Origin: Ignelater luminosus
Lineage: Eukaryota > Arthropoda > Insecta > Coleoptera > Elateridae
Assembly: GCA_011009095.1 (NCBI GenBank)
Contig: VTPC01000946.1
Coordinates: 52,760-116,759 of the forward strand
Length of the DNA: 64,000 bases
Direction of reading: 5' to 3'
Below, piece after piece: positions 1 to 10,720 of the stretch. Made by a program: the position numbers and the translations under genes. The notes under the pieces are model-generated. The model was not told the origin of the DNA. It worked only from the letters and a program-made list of their open reading frames with translations, and searched no databases. Within the stretch, counting starts at the first letter, position 1, and every line of letters begins with the position of its first letter.

Positions 1-387
1 AGTGAGATAATAATCCAAAATGATACATATGGAGAAAACAGGATTCGGCTGATAGAAAATGTTGATGTAACTCAAGTTATAGAAAATGAAACTGGGCAAG
101 AGATACTAGAATTCGCAAAGAGTTCTAAAATAACTAAAGTTTTAGAAAATGGCAGCTAAAAAGAGATAGTGGAGTTGTTACAGCAAAAGTTACAAAGTAA
201 AAAGATAACAAAGAAGATACAGTTGGCAGAAAATGTTACAACAGAAGATCTAAAGATTGGAACTCGACAAGAGAGAGGAGAATTAGAAACACAAGTTGAT
301 ATTAATGAAACTGTAAATTATCAAAATATAGAATATCAGAATCATGAAACTAATTGGTTTAATTCTTCACCTGGAAAATATTCCTAT
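1..387 (+). pseudogene. Broken coding-like fragment, 5' side of hAT insertion
   Basis: Frame 1 is open from the window edge except for one TAA at 157-159 and would encode a hydrophilic, Glu/Asn/Lys-rich polypeptide with no domain I recognise. It stops being plausible coding exactly where the hAT-type element starts at 388. The sequence after that element (from 2184) again looks coding but in a shifted frame, so this may be the linker or N-terminal side of the same gene. The downstream half resembles the C-terminus of a pogo-like transposase, so this part may belong to the same old transposon. It is equally possible that this is non-coding AT-rich DNA with a chance open frame. Confidence 0.3.
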
Positions 388-529
388 CAGGCCTGCCGCA
401 AGCGGGTGTGCAGGGTGTGCACCGCACACGGGCGGCACGTTTAGAGGGGCGGCAAATACAGCAATCTCCTCATGTTCATACATTCTCATTAATCAGTACA
501 CAGATACAATTTAGTGAATGGTTTTATTG

Positions 530-1500
530 TTTTTCAAAATATTCGCACTTAGCATCAATACCCTTTTGCTTACGCTCGAACCAATTTTTGAAGCATTTTC
601 TCCAATCTAAAACTGGTATACCTCAGAAACCAGTTGCCTAAATGCCTAAACGGCTGCTTCAGGTGAAGAATAACACTCACCACGCATCTTGTTTTTGATT
701 GTCGGAAACAGAAAGAAGTCATTTGGTGTTAGATCAGGTGAATATAGACAATGCGACATCAATTTCACTTTTTCACTCGCCACAAAGTCGACAGTTTGTG
801 AAACTGTGTAGGCACTTGCATTGTCGTGGTGGATTGCTTTTACTGATTTTGCCGATGACTTCCGGCAAACAAATTGTGTTTCAATCAGCGTTCACAGTTC
901 TTGAAATACGGAAGAAACAAGCGATCATTTACTTTGCAACACTGCGTGAACAAACAACTTTTGCGGGTTTCGATTAATCTCGAAACATCCAAACAGTGGA
1001 TTGCTGTTTAATTTCCGGCTGGTATGAGTAGATCCAACTTTCGCCACCAGTAACAATGTCGTACACTAAGTTTGAATGATCTCGGTTGAATTTCTTTGGC
1101 ATTTCTTTGCACCAATTTACTTGTTTAAATGATCGTGTAAAATCGTTTGTATTGCTTTCACGTCAATGCCTAAGGTGACCCCTATTTAACGGTATGTCAC
1201 ATGCCGATCGCGCTCAATCGTTTACGCACGGCATCAACGTTAGTGGCAACAACAGACTGGACGAACCACCTTCAGCAAATTCATCACTGAAAAAGAACGC
1301 TGAAACTCACCAAACCAATTATAAACAGTTTTATTTGATGGAGTTTCCTCACCAAAAGCCGCATTAAGCCGTTCAATGCATTTTTTGGGTGTTAATGTGC
1401 TTCGACTATCGTAAAAAATCATTACTCGAAAATGTTCACGCGAAAGTTGCAACTCTGACACCATAGAAGTACCCGATTGCAAAAATTTCTTCAGGTAGCT
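530..1500 (-). pseudogene. Mariner transposase relic
   Basis: Read on the minus strand, 1240-1482 encodes a typical mariner N-terminal helix-turn-helix segment, with REHFRVMIFYD and KTVYNWFGEFQR. Further along the minus strand (about 640-830) come HDNAS...TVSQTVDFVA, the LMSH...YSPDLTPNDFFLF block that holds the third catalytic aspartate, and a C-terminal RGE...SSPEAAV segment. The order is that of a mariner D,D34D transposase of about 345 residues. Frameshifts and stops break it repeatedly and the middle, including the first catalytic aspartate, was not found. It lies wholly inside the hAT-type element. Terminal inverted repeats could not be located. Confidence 0.75.
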
Positions 1501-1590
1501 ACGTCAGCATTATGAAACACGTTTACTTCTTGTGACAATACTTGTTTCTTCATGTACATTTATTGCATGCATTGTCTCGCAATTATTAAG

Positions 1591-1803
1591 ACGATCGTAA
1601 ATTGAGCTCAGAAACGATTTTCGTTCCGCTAAAGGCGCTGTTGTTCTAGGTTATATTTGACAACTTTAAAAGTCAGTTTGTAAGTTTGAGGTTATTAAAA
1701 CTTAAATTTCAGAAAAAACTTATACACTGCTGTTTCGATTTAACGTAGAATAACAGCTCCTCTAGCGGAGAGAAAATCGCTAATGAGCTCAAATTGCGAT
1801 CGT
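1591..1803. repeat. Palindromic MITE
   Basis: Arms 1591-1652 and 1742-1803 are inverted copies of each other (about 51 of 62 positions match, including TTGAGCTCA and GATTTTC...CCGCTA), separated by an 89-bp AT-rich spacer. It has no coding capacity. Size and structure are those of a miniature inverted-repeat element; I could not fix a target duplication or superfamily. It sits inside the hAT-type element, downstream of the mariner relic. Confidence 0.7.
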
Positions 1804-2183
1804 GTTTTATTTGGTGCCGGTACTTTGTCTTACATCAACTGGCTTTGTCAATTATCTTATAACAACGTCATCTATTGGCATCTATAGGAATTAAAATGCG
1901 AAACGTCTACAGCTTCGAACCACCTTAACAAAAGTAGGTACAATCACAAAAAACCCACATTTGGTACAATAAATGAGTGAGAACCGGGCGTTTGACATTG
2001 ACATTGATTTTTGAAAATTCTACGTCATAAACAAATGTACCTAATGATAATAAATGATTTGACTTTATAAAGTATTTCTTTACTTTGTACAAGCCCAGTC
2101 AGGGACAGAGGATGGGGGCAGGAGCGGCATAGTCGGTTTTGCACACGGGCGTTCGGGTGACTAGCGGCGGGCCTGATTCCTGT

Positions 2184-2705
2184 AGTGTTTGCCGATAAGA
2201 TTGATAAAATTACAGACGAAGAGAATGTAGAAAAGTTGATAAAGCCTAATGACGTATTTCGTAGTACTTTTGCAAGTAACTCAATAAATGATATTTAAAG
2301 AACACCATATGTAATCACATCTCTGCACTATAAAGCAATTATTCTTAAAAAAGAACAAGAAACAATGGAGAAAGTTAGAGAAAGAAACCAAGCAGAGACG
2401 AAAAAAATACAAACAAAGAGAATATTTGCGACAAGCAATGGTAAAGGAAAGAGGCTAATTGCGGAAGTAAATGATAACAAGTAGTGCAAAGTTTTGAAAA
2501 CAGAAAGATATAGAACCAATAGAAACAGAACCTCCAAAAAAAGTAAACATATTGTCACAAGTTGTTATTATCCCAGAGAGGGATGGTTTCAATTATGTGA
2601 TAGACAAAAGCAAAAACTCTGAAGAAGGTCTTTGCTTTACATGTATCATGAATATAACAAATGCCAATCAAGGTTTTAAGTGCTGCAAATGTACAAGCTA
2701 GCATC
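2184..2705 (+). pseudogene. Decayed C-terminal region of a pogo-like transposase (tentative)
   Basis: Three consecutive open stretches follow the hAT element. The first (2182-2295) contains VVFADKIDKITDEENVEKL and ends at a TAA. The second (2299-2481) is a basic coiled segment, ILKKEQETMEKVRERNQ, ending at TAG. The third, in another frame (about 2529-2699), ends with CFTCIMN...GFKCCKC, a C-x2-C...C-x2-C pattern. A Lys/Glu-rich coil followed by a small Cys finger is the usual C-terminus of insect pogo/jerky-type DDE transposases. No DDE core is visible, because the window edge and the hAT insertion lie upstream. The family call is inference; decay of some coding sequence is clear. Confidence 0.4.
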
Positions 2706-5630
2706 CAATATTTCTATTTTTCAAGATGTTTGATTCTTGTTTTATACAGTGCTTTCGTAAAGTAGTACATAAATTCTGTAAAAATTCAGGAACGAACATT
2801 TAGGAAAAACGCTCGGACCGGTCAATTTTTATTTTTAAATACGCATTTTTTTAAACAGAAAATATTTATACAGGGTGAGTCATATAGGAAGTATGACGTC
2901 ATCTTTAGCAGTATTTTGAGAATTTTCTTGTTATTAAATTTTCTAAATCAAATTAAGAAAAATATTTGCATTATACGTATTACAAAGTAATGTTTAAGAA
3001 ACACAGTGGGATGACACTAAGTCAAAACTCTTATAATATGAAGAGTATACTTATATTTTCTGTCATTGTCTTAAGGAGTGAATAACTATACTGCTTACCC
3101 TACTTGTACTACATTAAAATACTTTTCTGCTAGAACATTTTCTATCGAAATAAAATTTGAAGCACACTAGAAATAGAACAAAAAATATTATTTGTACTTA
3201 ACAGACTTTTATAGGTTATCCCAAATATGTAACAATTTTCCCACTAAGAAAAACAAGTGAACTTAAACCTAAAGAATAAATAACTATAATATTAACATGA
3301 GATGCATGCATTCCACAACTAGTATTTAGTTTGATAATCATTTTTTATCGTAAGATGTATTAGATAATATCTTACATGGTAACAATATCGACTTTATGTA
3401 ATTTACTAAGTACATACTTGTAGGTTGATGAGGCTAATTAATTATTAAAAATGTATTTCTGTATTTTCGCTTTCAGTTACTTGTTGCACTTGGAAAATCC
3501 ATATTTTATTAAATGAGTAAGAAAGTATTTTTAATAGTTAATGCACCAGCAAATACAATCATTAATAAAGCTCAGTTATCCCATTCCAACATTTTAATTA
3601 TTAAGATCTATGAAACATACAACAAGATAATTTAAGCTTCTTATAACTTCAAATAGATTGTTATTGTTGATGAATGAGACACCTAATAAATCTTGGATTA
3701 TTATTTCAATAATATTCATATAACAAGTCATCTGCACGATTGACCGTGATGGTCAAGCAAAAGCAACTGCCGCCTTCCTTTTTCCAGTATTAAATACTGA
3801 CGCAGCAGGGATTCATCTCAACCCTTTTACTTTTTTTCCTATCTCTTTCGTTCCGTCTCTCTCTACCTGTATATTTATACAAGGACGTTTAATGCACGTT
3901 AACGTCCGAATATTCCACGATTTCGAAATTTGCGTTTAGCTTATTAATATAATAACATACTTTTATATATCTATGCAATTATTATCATAAGATGTAATTG
4001 TGTGCGATTAACCTGTTACCAGCGAATTGTTTTCAATTCCATTTGACATCACCCTGAAGGTTTTTTGAAAATGCATATTAATTTCAAATGTCAACATTTT
4101 TTTTCCATTTTTCCTTTAATTTTAACGAAGTGTTGAGAAATATAAAATTCGTTTTTAAAAATATACCCCATTAAACATGAAATAAATTGGAATTAATGAG
4201 GCTTTTAAAAACTCAACTGCAGATCGCTAATGGTTAAATTACCACACATACCTGCTTATTTCAGCATTAACCCACTTCTTTGAAAACTTTTCAACGACTT
4301 TTGTTTATCGTTTTTTTTTGGGTGCTAACGTAGGATTCTTGATTGCACCGTAATCAATCACCGTCAAAAACATGAAAACAATACCCATTACGTTTTGCTA
4401 ATCTCCGAAGAAAAATATTTAGTATGCTTTTAACGAATTATGTAATAAGCTGTTAATAAATGATAAAAAGGAAAAATAGTAATTCAAAAGGGTGGTCTAA
4501 AAATTATTTAGCAATTTGTTATAATTATCTTCTAGGTGTAACAAAAAAAATTTTTCGTTTCTTTTCAAAATTCCATCATTCATCCACAAGCACCTGTTGC
4601 AGTACATATATTTCTAACCTCAAATCCTGTGCAGATTCTGAAACAATAATGAAATTTAAACAGAATTTACAAAACAAATGAAATTTGGTCATTATTTCCA
4701 TGTTGGAATTTGGAACAGTTTTTGTTTCTTCATTCTTTTTATAGTTTTTTAGAAGAATATTTACAATCTACCTGGTGCATATTACATAACTTGGGTAACC
4801 ATTTCTAGGTATTTTCTAATACACTTTTAATTTGCGAATTTTTCTTAACCACTATATACATTTTTAAAATTAATGGTTTACTTCATTATAATCTGAAATA
4901 GTCCAGAAACGTTTTCTTGTTAACAATATGGTGATTTATGGATTAAGTGCACTAAAATCTTGCATCACTTCAATATTGTATTCATAACCTTCTTCTGCTC
5001 ATAATTAAAAATAAATTTGTAGTCTCTTTTAGTTTGCTTTCCTTTTATTTCTAATATTAACAGACTAGCCTGCTAATTACATAAAAGTGTAGATCAATCA
5101 ATCTGTAAGTACTAGTTTCTTCACGAAACAAACGAAATTTAGTTACAAAGAAAAAATTTCTGTAACAATTGTCGCTGTATTCCTATATTCTCATTTGTTT
5201 TAAGAACTATATTTGAATTGAGATTTACTTCTTTGACAGAACTAAGTATCTAATAGATTCTTCTCTTAAAATTCTTAATCTGAATTCATCTTGTTTTAAA
5301 TTTTATAATTTTCGTTTTAATCATTTCCACCCAGTGCTGCCCCTTTATAAACATTCAGGTAACTGGTTGTTTGTTGTTTTACATAAAACAATTAATACTT
5401 TGGCCTGCAAACAGAACTAGAATTCCATCTTAATCCATCAAGTTCCGAAATCCGGTTTTTAATTAAACGACTATCTATCTTTATGAACTTATGGTATTCC
5501 TATAATATATTATTTCAAACAGCATCTCTTATTCTTAAGTTTAAATTTGAGCCTAATTAAGACCGTTTAATTATAAAGTTTATATTTCCGTCAATCCTCT
5601 ATAGCTTGCAGATTCTCAAAGAGTTTCAAC
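2706..5630. other. AT-rich non-coding DNA
   Basis: No gene or long repeat found. At 2874 a sequence starts CAGGGTGAGTCATA after TATA. This resembles the end of the long-inverted-repeat element at 53303, but no partner end with a matching target duplication was found. A short pyrimidine-rich, GC-higher stretch is at about 3765-3870. Confidence 0.5.
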
Positions 5631-5632
5631 TA

Positions 5633-6927
5633 ACACATGGGCTGAAAAGTCCCAGGCCTAACAAAGAAAACACGGTTTTTTTTTGTTCAAAATTAGCTTT
5701 ATTCATCAACGTAATTTCCATCAAGAACAACGCAATCATTCCAGCGCCGCTCTAACATTTCAATACCACTTTTGTAGAACGATTTATCTTTTGCCTCAAA
5801 ATAGGACTCAGTTTCAGCGATAACCTCTTCATTCGAGCGAAATTTCTTACCGGCAAGCATTTTTTTTAGGTCTGCGAACAGCCAGTAGTCGCTGGGAGCC
5901 AAATCTGGCGAATACGGTGGATGTGGGAGCAATTCGAAGTTCAATTCATGTAGTTTTGCCATTGTTTTGATTGACTTGTGACACGGTGCGTTGTCTTGAT
6001 GAAACAAAATTTTTTTCTTTGCCATATGCGGTCGTTTCTTTGCAATTTTGGCCTTCAAACGCTCCAATAACGCTATATAATATTCACTGTTGATGGTATT
6101 TCCCTTCTCAAGATAGTCGATGAATATTACACCACGCACATCCCAAAATACCGAGGCCATAACCTTTCCAGCCGATTGTTGTGCTTTCGGTCGCTTTGGA
6201 CGAGGTTCACCAGTTGCTGTCCACTCAGATGACGATCGTTTTGATTCCGGAGCGAAGTGATGGATCCATGTTTCATCCATTGTCACATATCGACGCAAAA
6301 ATTCCGGTTTGTTACGTTTAAACATGGCCAAACACTGCTCAGAAACATCAACACGTTCTTGTTTTTGGTGAACAGTGAGCAAACGCGGCACCCACTTTGA
6401 GCAGAGCTTTCTCATAGTCAAATGCTCATGCAATATAAAGCCAACACGTTCTTTTGATATCTTTACAATGTCAGCTAACTCACGCAACTTCACTTTTCGA
6501 TCATTCAAAACGATTTTGTGGATTTTTTTGATGTTTTCTGGTGTTACCGCCTCATTTGGACGTCCACTGCGTTCTGCATCATCGGTGTCTCTACGACCAC
6601 GTCTGAAGTCAGCAAACCAACGTTTTATTGTTGTTTCTGATGGAGCGGAGTCCCCATAACACTTTTTAAGCCACTGCTTCGCTTGAACGGTATTTTTTCC
6701 CATCAAGAAGCAGTGTAAAACTAAAACACGAAATTGTTTGTGATCCATTGTTTTGAAAATAACAAAAGTAGCGTCACTCTTAGCACAATAACTCACAAAA
6801 TAATGAATAGAATATCATGAAATTTTAACAGCTGTCTTTTGAAGGTTAGTACTAACCGAAAAAGCGGTGAATGCAATAGAACTAGCGCCAACTATTTGTT
6901 AGGCCTGGGACTTTTCAGCCCATGTGT
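5633..6927 (-). mobile_element. Complete mariner element, irritans-like
   Basis: Perfect 33-bp terminal inverted repeats (starting ACACATGGGCTGAAAAGTCC) at 5633-5665 and 6895-6927 enclose 1295 bp, a standard mariner length. The target TA is duplicated at 5631-5632 and 6928-6929. The inverted-repeat motif GGCTGAAAAGTCCC and the protein match the irritans subfamily, the group of Himar1. Perfect inverted repeats and an unbroken transposase frame indicate a young insertion that may still be mobile. Confidence 0.95.
5699..6748 (-). CDS. Mariner transposase, intact D,D34D
   Basis: Encodes the cut-and-paste transposase of the enclosing element, which binds the inverted repeats and inserts at TA. 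I start at the ATG at 6748 (MDHKQFRVLV, 349 residues) because this matches the family start and length; the frame stays open for 16 more residues to 6796. From residue 1: paired helix-turn-helix DNA-binding half (about 1-110, with APSETTIKRWFADFRRG and KISKERVGFILHEHL), the WVPRLLT linker near 119-125, then the catalytic core. The acidic triad is D158 (VTMDETWIHH), D252 (FHQDNAPCH) and D287 (SPDLAPSD), the last two 34 residues apart. The C-terminal EGNYV-type ending is present as LDGNYVDE. No stop or frameshift is seen. Similarity to Himar1-type proteins is high by eye. Confidence 0.95.
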   Translation of the reverse strand: MDHKQFRVLVLHCFLMGKNTVQAKQWLKKCYGDSAPSETTIKRWFADFRRGRRDTDDAERSGRPNEAVTPENIKKIHKIVLNDRKVKLRELADIVKISKERVGFILHEHLTMRKLCSKWVPRLLTVHQKQERVDVSEQCLAMFKRNKPEFLRRYVTMDETWIHHFAPESKRSSSEWTATGEPRPKRPKAQQSAGKVMASVFWDVRGVIFIDYLEKGNTINSEYYIALLERLKAKIAKKRPHMAKKKILFHQDNAPCHKSIKTMAKLHELNFELLPHPPYSPDLAPSDYWLFADLKKMLAGKKFRSNEEVIAETESYFEAKDKSFYKSGIEMLERRWNDCVVLDGNYVDE

Positions 6928-6929
6928 TA

Positions 6930-9900
6930 TTTCACATCTTGATTTCGTGTTTACTAACTGCTAATTTACAGTTGCATACATACAGAAACTATTTCGTCCA
7001 AATAAAATTCGTTCCTGGTTCATATTTTATAATTCCTTAAGATTCCTAATTCCAACACTAAAACGTAACTACGCCTTACTGCTTCTGGTAAGATCTTGAT
7101 TTGGCGAATCCATTAGATAATGTACATAGAATGTGTGTTTTAGTGCAACTATTTTTATTTTAAGTATAACTTTTAATATTATTATTCTTTTATGGCTGCT
7201 GCCTTCCAGGTGTCCATTTTTAATGCTCAAAACTATTATTTGTAAACAAAGTCACAGGGTATTGAACTGCCTTTCAATTGATTACCACTACTGAGAAAGC
7301 AATGCTTGCAAGGAAACCTTTATCACTATATGTTGCAATGATCGTTATACAAGATGTCACGTGACATACATTCCATATGTCACCGATGTATAGTTTAGGT
7401 GCCAATTTTGGCTACTCTCAATATTGAAGAAGTTACGAACATTCTTAATTGTAACTGAAACAACCTTATTTATCAAAATTTCTGATTCCACTAACCAACT
7501 ACTGTAATATTTTTTAAAATGATTTCCGTCCTTGGTCGAGTCTTGTATCAAAAAGGTTACGTCGACAAGGTTTAGTCAATTTAAACCACCGTGCGTGGTA
7601 AACGCGCATGTGGCTCGATGTTTAATTTAAATCGACAAAATCTTGTCGACGTAGACTTTTGACACGAGACTCGGCCATTTCAAATTATTATTATAGTAGG
7701 TTAGTGCAATTAAAATTAAAATTAAAACGTTTATTTCTAACGAGACCTGAAGTCAAGCAAACAAGTAGATGAAAGAATTTGGTAGCTGAGTTAGTCCTAA
7801 TCATTTTCTATAGTAAGCATGTTTTCGTATCTTCTCAAATTACGAAAATGTTTGCTTACTTCATTTTCTGCTAAGACTCTTCCAATAAGATTTGGTGAAT
7901 TACCTCCCCCCTGTAAAATTTGCTGACACCTTCAATTAGGAATAAAAATAAACATCTTAGAAAAAGATGAAATAGTGAAGTTACTACCAACTCTAATCCC
8001 TAATGAATCTCTTATTGGATCTTCTCAACATCTTATCAGCTTATTTTGAGATGTTTCCGCTTGCTGTTTTTCTTAGCTCTACAACTGTATGCTCTTCTAT
8101 TACAACTGGTTCGTTTTCTGTCGCAATATCTCTTATATCGACTGATTCTTCTAAATTACCACTTTGGCTCTGAGTTTCAACGTCGTTTTGAACAGTTTAT
8201 AGGCGACTGTTCGTATGAATCTCCATAATATAATATAATGTATAATAATCAATATCATGCTGATTATTTTCTAAAACTAGGCTTTCGTAATGCGCTTTAG
8301 TCGCTAATGTCAACTACTATCTCCGATTGTAGTATGATGAAAGACTCAAGCTTGGTATTTTGTTAAGGAAAACCGTTGCTGTGGAAGATCCGTTCTTATT
8401 ATCGTTTGGTTCCAATAGTTTTCTCCCCCTCTTCAAAAATTACATTAAAAATTGATTCCAAAGATTCTTGAGATATTTTGGATCTTAACTACTTTCTGGT
8501 AACTGTCCAAACACGTTATTGCTTTGTGATCAGTCGTATTATTGACCATTGATCATCAATTTTAGTGATCATGAAGACGTGTTATTATGATGCATCCAAG
8601 CAATTAACGAGTTTTTCACATTAGCTACCTCTTTTAACGTATATGTAGTTGATGATGTCTAGGTTTTCCATTAATTAAATAGAACTAAGTCTAGTCAAAG
8701 ATCTTTTAATCGCTGCCATTGTCAGACTGCAAAATCTAAGGTGCATAAAAATTAGCAAAAATGTTAAACAACTTTACTTGACTTCTTAGATGTTGGCGGT
8801 CGCAGTAAACTAAACTTTGATAAATGTTCTTTATAATTCATAATAGATTTGTAGGGTCTATCAGCTAAGCTTTGAAAACTAACTAGGTCAACTTGAGCTC
8901 TTTGATTCAATTAAACGCTTGACCAAAAAACAATGTGTTTTACTCTTTTTTGCACAGCGCTCACTTCGCTGAATATAAACTCTTTAACCATAATCATGGA
9001 AATATCTGCATAGTGTCCTGCAACCTTTTTGTTTTAATGTTTTTCTCCTCCTTTACCTCCACAAGCTGTATGTAAATTTTGAATAACATAACATCGTCAT
9101 GTATGATTTCTTGTTGCCATTATTCTATTATCCTGCTAAATTTAATAAATTCGAGAAATCTGAAAGAGATTTTTTTTATATTGGACTGTTTCTCATGCAT
9201 CACTAATCTTTGTTCCACAACTAACTATTTTTATGGACGTCTGTATCAATTTCGCTCACTATTAACAAGAAACTAGCACGTACACGCGTACACCCCCGAC
9301 CACGAGTTTTGCTTAACGTAACCTATAATTTTGTTTTTGCTGTATTTATGTAAGAAGCAAAATTCCAATAGTTGATTTTATGTAATCGATTTTAACTTTT
9401 CTTCAGTGTAATAATCTAAATCTTCTTTTTCAATAAAATCTTGATGTTTTGCATGCACCTTTGGTGTAATCGGTGTTTCTGGTCATTGTTGTATTAAATA
9501 TAACCTTTGGCTAAAAACGCCTAGTTTATGCCTGTGGTACATAAATAGCTATTATTTTATTATCATTAATTTTTCTAGCTTCTCAGTATTTTTTTTTCTT
9601 AACAGTATTTAATGTTAATCTTGCCCTTTCTTTATTTTTTCTTAAAATGGGAACCCTCAAAGTCCTATTCCAAATATGACTGAATCAGTTTTTGCTAGTA
9701 ATGGTTCTAGGTTCGCCAAGCACTTTTCAATGTGTAATCAAACCAAGAAATATACACTTCTATGCAGAATAAGTATGAGTCAGCTTCAGTAGGTAAGTTG
9801 TTTTGGACAATTTTAATTATACGATCATGGACTACTATGAACATTATATCACGCTTAGCGGTGTGATGCTACGTTCTTGCCCAAATTATAAATTATCTCT

Positions 9901-10149
9901 CCATGGCTAAAGAGATCCCAAACCTATAACATTCACTGGTTATTAATTGGAATTCACCTTAGACCGCAATTTAATTTTCATTTAATTTTATTTTAGTGTA
10001 TTCATTTCTAGTTTTATGTTTCAGTTTACAAAACAAAATATACTGCTCATCTGTTCGTTAGGGAGGTGCTTTTCTCAGCTTGGTTGTGTTGTTTAAGATT
10101 CTGTAGTTTACAAGCCAATCATTATATGTAGCTGTGTTTGTGAAGATAC
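6930..10149. other. AT-rich non-coding DNA around a small MITE
   Basis: No gene is supported. On the minus strand near 8030-8190 one frame is open for about 50 acidic residues (ESVDIRDIATENEPVVIEE), which looks coding-like but matches nothing I know. The rest is featureless AT-rich sequence apart from the palindrome at 7533-7677. Confidence 0.5.
7533..7677. repeat. Small palindromic MITE
   Basis: About 145 bp with inverted arms: TGGTCGAGTCTTGTATCAAAA...TACGTCGACAAG on the left and its diverged complement (CTTGTCGACGTAGACTTTTG...CTCGGCCA) on the right, around a GC-richer centre (ACCGTGCGTGGTAAACGCGC). The arms are about 50 bp with several mismatches. No coding capacity. I could not assign a target duplication. 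Confidence 0.6.
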
Positions 10150-10720
10150 AAAACCTACAGCCGCTAAAGTTAGTTGGAAGTTGAGTCTGTAGGTGCTTTT
10201 TCCAGATCTTTCTCCATTTCACGCCGCTTTCAGAATATCTTTCCAGTACACTTCTCTTGGTTCTGCTGCCGCCCTCATTTCTTTATTCCACGATCTTTTA
10301 TGCGTTTCCCATTTCCATTTACTCTTTTGATGATCCTACTTTCTTCCATCCTAGCTATATGCCCCTATCATCTTAGCTGGACTGTTTGTATTGTTAAGTC
10401 TACTAAAGTAGTTCTATATTTAGATATTTCCTGTAGACTTGCTTTGTTTTTTGCGATTTTTCCTAGAAACTTAATTTTTACTGTATAGAGTTTTTTTTTT
10501 GTCTTTTTGTCAGTGTTTATGACACAATTGTGCGTCAGTGCTGGTTCTACGACTCTTCTTACTATTTCTAACTTAATTTCTTGGAGGACTTCTTTTCTGC
10601 TCTCAAGGCTTTGGTTTTTGTTGCACTAGATAGTTTTCCTGTTTTTGATATGCTATCATTGGTTTTATCACTAAAGTATAATACTGCCGCTAGATACTTG
10701 GAATTTCTAACTGGTTCTAC
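10150..10720 (-). pseudogene. 3' fragment of an RTE-type LINE
   Basis: The minus strand reads RRVVEPALTHNCVINTDK, then KIKFLGKIAKNKASLQEI, then (after a frame break) GHIARMEESRIIKRVNG. This order is the conserved C-terminal tail of RTE-like LINE reverse transcriptases in insects: the RVV-P-LTYG stretch, a K-KFLRR-type stretch, then a W-GHI-RM-E-R-KR motif. Reverse transcriptase and endonuclease domains are absent, so this is a short 5'-truncated remnant with several stops and frameshifts. Confidence 0.55.

Larger units (their letters stand above)
388..2175. mobile_element. hAT-type element, non-autonomous, with nested insertions
   Basis: The ends are inverted repeats: CAGGCCTGCCGC at 388-399 and the complement of CAGGCCCGCCGC at 2164-2175 (11 of 12 match). 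They are flanked by an 8-bp duplication, ATTCCTAT at 380-387 and ATTCCTGT at 2176-2183 (7 of 8 match). Termini beginning CAG with 8-bp target duplications are the hallmark of the hAT superfamily. The first and last 70 bp or so are GC-rich, unlike the surroundings. No hAT transposase is visible. The 1.8-kb interior is filled by a decayed mariner on the minus strand and a palindromic MITE, so the original element was probably a short non-autonomous one that later received other insertions. Confidence 0.7.

Noticed and set aside
2874..4056. Pair of CAGGGTGA...TCACCCTG sequences as ends of an element
   Set aside because: Only 8 bases match and there is no TA duplication on the right side; the interior shows no further symmetry.
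10174..10488. Plus-strand 104-residue ORF with hydrophobic segments
   Set aside because: It is the antisense shadow of the LINE tail on the minus strand.
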